Part shown: one piece after another, positions 61,020 through 64,000 of the stretch
Position numbering within the stretch: position 1 is the stretch's first letter
Layout: each line of letters begins with the position of its first letter
From: Cerasicoccus frondis
Lineage (GTDB): Bacteria; Verrucomicrobiota; Verrucomicrobiia; Opitutales; Cerasicoccaceae
Direction: 5' to 3'
Assembly (NCBI GenBank): GCA_031296915.1
Contig: JAVDPC010000021.1
Location: 1 to 64,000, forward strand
Length of the DNA: 64,000 bases
Notes under the pieces: generated by a model
What the model was told of the DNA's origin: nothing
Databases searched by the model: none
Seen by the model: only the letters and a program-made list of their open reading frames with translations
Made by a program: the position numbers and the translations under genes

Positions 61020-62012
61020 ATGCGCTATCTTCAACCAGCACCAAACTCATTCCACCTCCTCGTAAGATACATGGCCTTAATAGCCTGCCAATTACTCTTC
61101 ACCACTGCGACGCTCCGAGCCGATATCGACCACGCACTGTGGGTTTGGGATGCCGAATGCATCACGGACTCCACTAAGCGCAGTGATCTCTTTAATTTCT
61201 GCACTAACAAGGGCATTACCACGATCTTCATTAATACGGGCAACGCATTTGTTGATCCCAATGACACAGCCTACGCGAGTAAACATCCCGTTACGAATCC
61301 GCAGTTAGGTCAATTCAACATCGCCGCGCACAACCTTGGCATTCATGTGCATGCGTCGGACGGCGACCCGTCATTTTGCCTGAACAGCCAACATAGCCGA
61401 GCAGTTGGCCGCATGCAGATGGCGGTTACCTTCAATTACAATCAGGCTATCAATGCCCGCCTCGATGGATTCAACTGGGACATCGAACCACATGGACTAG
61501 CCGCATGGGCAAACGCATCATATGAGCAAAGGCGCGCCTATCTGAACGGTCTACTACTCGTCGCCGAGCAATTAACCGACGAAGCAATAGACGCGATTCC
61601 CGAGTTGCCCATTGGTTTCACGATTCCTTTCTGGTACGATAATACCGAGTACGTTCGCTCCTTCAACGGAGTCACCAAGGAGACTACGTTCCATCTGTTC
61701 GACATAGTGTCTGCGTCAGATGATGCTTACATTGCCATCATGGCCTACCGCGACACCGCTTACTCCTCCTATTCACTTGCGGTCGATGAGTATGAATACG
61801 CAAAATTATCCACACCCAATGTAAAGATCTGGCATGGCTTGGAAACTGGTCCTTTTTCGCCCGAATACGTTACTTTTCATGAAGAAGGAGAAATCCAGTT
61901 AAACTCAAACATAACGATGCTGGAATCATACTTGGCTCCGTATCTCCCGCCAAACTCAGACGTTGTTGCTGGCGTCGCCATTCATGCATATCAATATTAC
62001 AGCGCTTGGTAA
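61020..62012 (+). CDS. secreted TIM-barrel-like putative glycoside hydrolase
   Basis: 330 residues from ATG 61020 (an ATG at 61071 would also give a signal peptide). The exported part begins ADIDHALWVWDAECITD. TTIFINTGNAFV and GFNWDIEPHG look like barrel strands; the D-x-E of WDIEPH is placed like the acid/nucleophile pair of GH18-type or related hydrolases, and GFTIPFWYDN and AIMAYRDTA fit later strands. I cannot assign a family with certainty and there is no lipobox. It follows the terminator of the PEP-CTERM gene, so it is a separate transcript. Confidence 0.6.
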   Translation: MRYLQPAPNSFHLLVRYMALIACQLLFTTATLRADIDHALWVWDAECITDSTKRSDLFNFCTNKGITTIFINTGNAFVDPNDTAYASKHPVTNPQLGQFNIAAHNLGIHVHASDGDPSFCLNSQHSRAVGRMQMAVTFNYNQAINARLDGFNWDIEPHGLAAWANASYEQRRAYLNGLLLVAEQLTDEAIDAIPELPIGFTIPFWYDNTEYVRSFNGVTKETTFHLFDIVSASDDAYIAIMAYRDTAYSSYSLAVDEYEYAKLSTPNVKIWHGLETGPFSPEYVTFHEEGEIQLNSNITMLESYLAPYLPPNSDVVAGVAIHAYQYYSAW

Positions 62013-62045
62013 ACGTCGCATCATCCTGTGATGAAAACCTCAATC

Positions 62046-62083
62046 ACGTCTCGCAGTGGTTCTTCTGCTGCGAGACGTTTTTT
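62046..62083 (+). terminator. intrinsic terminator after the TIM-barrel gene
   Basis: ACGTCTCGCAG pairs with CTGCGAGACGT around TGGTTCTTCTG, followed by TTTTTT. Confidence 0.92.
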
Positions 62084-62111
62084 CAACTGACATGGCTCGA
62101 CAACGATTCGC

Positions 62112-63230
62112 TTAAGAAACCTTCTGCATGGTTTCCGCATCAAATAAATGAATTTTATCGATGTTCATGCCGATCGTCGCTCGTTCACCAATCCGATGCT
62201 TGTTATCGCTCGGAAAGCGTCCGATGAAATCGTGACGCCCTGTGTTGAAATATAAATACGTCTCAGCCCCCATCGGCTCGACAACTGTGACTTCCGCATT
62301 CAATTCACAGCATGCCGTTCGGGCAGAGGAAATAACATCCTCAGGTCGAATGCCCATCATGACTCTACGGCCCTGAAATCCCCTTGCCAAAGAAGCTAAG
62401 CGATCGTCCAGCGAGATACGGAAAGGAGCCGCGCTTAAATTATGCTCTACAAAGGAAAGTCGACTTCCTTCTTTCTCGATCTTGCCTTCAAAGAAATTCA
62501 TCGGGGGACTGCCGATAAAGCCAGCAGTGAATACATTGTTCGGTCGGCAATACAGCGATATAGGATCATCCACTTGCATGATTTCGCCATCCTTCATTAC
62601 GCAGATTCGATCTCCCATGGTCATGGCTTCAACTTGATCATGGGTCACGTAGATCATTGTCGCCTGCAACCGGGCATGAAGCCTCGAAATTTCCGTACGC
62701 ATCTGCACGCGCATTTTCGCATCCAGATTAGAAAGCGGTTCATCGAACAAAAAAACTTTCGGTTTGCGGACAATGGCTCTGCCTAACGCGACACGCTGTC
62801 GCTGCCCGCCTGACATCTGTTTGGGCTTGCGCTCCAGCATAGCCTCCAAGCCTAGAATCTCCGCTGCCTCATAAACGCGCTGACGAATTTCTGCGCAGGG
62901 AAATTTTTGCAGCTTCAATCCAAAAGCCATGTTATCGAACACCGTCATATGCGGATACAGAGCATAGTTCTGAAACACCATCGCGATATCCCGATCTTTC
63001 GGCGCAACATTGTTCACAATGCGTCCATCGATCTCGATGCTCCCCGAAGTCACATTCTCCAAGCCGGCAATCATACGCAATGTCGTCGATTTTCCACAGC
63101 CGGATGGGCCAACCAAAATCATGAATTCTCCCTGTTCGATTTCCAAGTTAATGCCTTTGACGGCTGTAAACTTGGAGCGTCCACCATCCTGGTATTCCTT
63201 TACCAGCTTATTTAAATTTACTAAACCCAT
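62112..63230 (-). CDS. ugpC: carbohydrate ABC transporter ATP-binding protein (UgpC/MalK type)
   Basis: 372 residues. Walker A is [18 protein letters not shown], the Q-loop [20 protein letters not shown], the signature [19 protein letters not shown], Walker [21 protein letters not shown], and the switch His is in [17 protein letters not shown]. Residues 240-372 are the regulatory TOBE-type domain of MalK/UgpC ([34 protein letters not shown]). It energises uptake of a sugar or glycerophosphate; the permease genes are not in the window. Its start overlaps the stop of the upstream nagA-like gene by one base (TAATG). Confidence 0.93.
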   Translation of the reverse strand: MGLVNLNKLVKEYQDGGRSKFTAVKGINLEIEQGEFMILVGPSGCGKSTTLRMIAGLENVTSGSIEIDGRIVNNVAPKDRDIAMVFQNYALYPHMTVFDNMAFGLKLQKFPCAEIRQRVYEAAEILGLEAMLERKPKQMSGGQRQRVALGRAIVRKPKVFLFDEPLSNLDAKMRVQMRTEISRLHARLQATMIYVTHDQVEAMTMGDRICVMKDGEIMQVDDPISLYCRPNNVFTAGFIGSPPMNFFEGKIEKEGSRLSFVEHNLSAAPFRISLDDRLASLARGFQGRRVMMGIRPEDVISSARTACCELNAEVTVVEPMGAETYLYFNTGRHDFIGRFPSDNKHRIGERATIGMNIDKIHLFDAETMQKVS

Positions 63231-64000
63231 TATAAAACCTCAGCTTGAATTAAAGGTAAATTCAGCAACTGGCGGACTCTGTCCCCCATGGACTGTTCTG
63301 CGTCCTCCCGAGTGACTCCGAAGTGACTCTGTAGGCAAAGGACCGCCTCGTCCGGCGTTAGAGATGATCCGGCAAACCCTGAATGGTCTGGTTGCCGGAC
63401 AATGCGATCTGCGCCAACAACCAGCTCCAGTTCACCCAGTGTATAGAGACCGCTGGGGGCCGCTGCTGCCGCCATACAATCCGTTGTGAAGATCGACCGA
63501 CGCCAACCTTTTATCCGGACATAGTTTTTCAATACCGGAAAAGGTATGTGCACGCCATCAGGGATGAAGCACGCCGTCAGCTCATCTCGCGACAAGAGAC
63601 GGTTGATTATGTTATCATGCCGATGCAGCATCTGCGGAGCCCCGTTCCCCAAGTGAGTGCAGAGACTTGCACCAGCAGTTATCGCCCGATCAATCTCATG
63701 CTCACTTGCATTCGTGTGCCCCAAGCTAACGGTGACGCCACGCTTGACGAACTCGCAAATCGCCTCCCTCCCCCCTTTTCGCTCGGGGGCCAGAGTAACG
63801 AGCCTAAGCAATCCCCCGGAAGCAGAAACCAGCTGGTTTAACACCTTCGGGTTCGGGTCGATTACGGCATGGATTGGATGCGCTCCACGATAGCCATCCA
63901 CCTCGCTGATAAAGGGTCCTTCCAGATGCACCCCCTCTACCATCTCGTGAATGATAGGCGACTCCTGACGCCACTTTACCAGCTGACACATTTGCTGACA
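63230..64000 (-). CDS. nagA: N-acetylglucosamine-6-phosphate deacetylase-like amidohydrolase (partial)
   Basis: The frame is open at the window edge, so only the last 256 residues or so are present. [20 protein letters not shown] is the NagA motif with the metal-ligand Glu. [20 protein letters not shown] provides His, and [20 protein letters not shown] a second His; NagA from E. coli has HLYNAM there. [20 protein letters not shown] carries the catalytic Asp, and [20 protein letters not shown] follows. It deacetylates GlcNAc-6-P or a close analogue. It is translationally coupled to the ABC ATPase, which suggests amino-sugar uptake and use. Confidence 0.85.
   Translation of the reverse strand, partial: CQQMCQLVKWRQESPIIHEMVEGVHLEGPFISEVDGYRGAHPIHAVIDPNPKVLNQLVSASGGLLRLVTLAPERKGGREAICEFVKRGVTVSLGHTNASEHEIDRAITAGASLCTHLGNGAPQMLHRHDNIINRLLSRDELTACFIPDGVHIPFPVLKNYVRIKGWRRSIFTTDCMAAAAAPSGLYTLGELELVVGADRIVRQPDHSGFAGSSLTPDEAVLCLQSHFGVTREDAEQSMGDRVRQLLNLPLIQAEVL

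Overview
The window reads as a chromosomal segment of a PVC-superphylum bacterium, most likely Verrucomicrobiota and probably class Opitutae. The evidence is a 52-residue 'small basic protein' of the Chlamydia/Verrucomicrobia signature family (6004-6162), a 620-residue GreA-like protein with a long N-terminal extension, seven intact proteins with a PEP-CTERM tail (PEPSTYAL followed by a hydrophobic stretch and Arg/Lys), a YihY/BrkB protein, and a PF07399-type Na+/H+ antiporter. The class assignment is inference. No phage, transposase, CRISPR array or rRNA operon is visible.

Layout. 1-3.5 kb: secreted hypothetical, TPR protein, a HAD-like protein that has lost its nucleophile, and gpmA, all on the minus strand. 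3.5-5.2 kb: mostly non-coding, with a four-copy 22-bp dyad array and one orphan small ORF. 5.2-17 kb: a long minus-strand housekeeping run (yceH, small basic protein, BrkB, GYF-domain protein, nadK, argG, EcsC, ArsR-methyltransferase, SGNH/MBOAT acyltransferase pair, GreA-like). 17-25.4 kb: RsmB-like methyltransferase, a repeat-bounded orphan-gene block, a CPT-like kinase, lipA, then rpsO and pnp behind a structured leader. 25.5-33.3 kb: a putative secreted C39-like cysteine peptidase cluster, divergent sugar kinase and FAD oxidoreductase, a P-loop/Asp23-like fusion and the antiporter. 33.5-37.6 kb: a pseudopilin-type operon. 37.6-45.4 kb: crtI, yicC, terB-like, coaB, a membrane protein, a GC-rich structured non-coding stretch, a YdeI-type protein with a CDGSH motif, and lysS.

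45.5-53.3 kb is the most distinctive accessory region. It holds a tandem family of six intact secreted, very acidic PEP-CTERM paralogues plus one gutted remnant, interrupted by a minus-strand acyl-CoA-ligase-like gene. Two of the transcription-unit heads have TATAAT six or seven bases before the ATG, which suggests leaderless mRNAs. A 150-bp block is identical between paralogues A and B.

53.3-64 kb: rmuC, an orphan sugar-binding protein, a tightly coupled TolQ-TolR-TolR operon whose fourth gene encodes a TonB-shaped protein (N-terminal anchor, long coiled coil, C-terminal beta-sandwich-like domain), tRNA-Leu(CAA), another PEP-CTERM protein, a secreted TIM-barrel-like protein, and a translationally coupled nagA-like/ugpC-like pair that runs off the right edge.

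The best candidates for an undescribed system are the TolQRR-plus-coiled-coil operon (55967-59759) and the PEP-CTERM paralogue array (45512-53325). All family assignments come from reading motifs by eye; no search was run.
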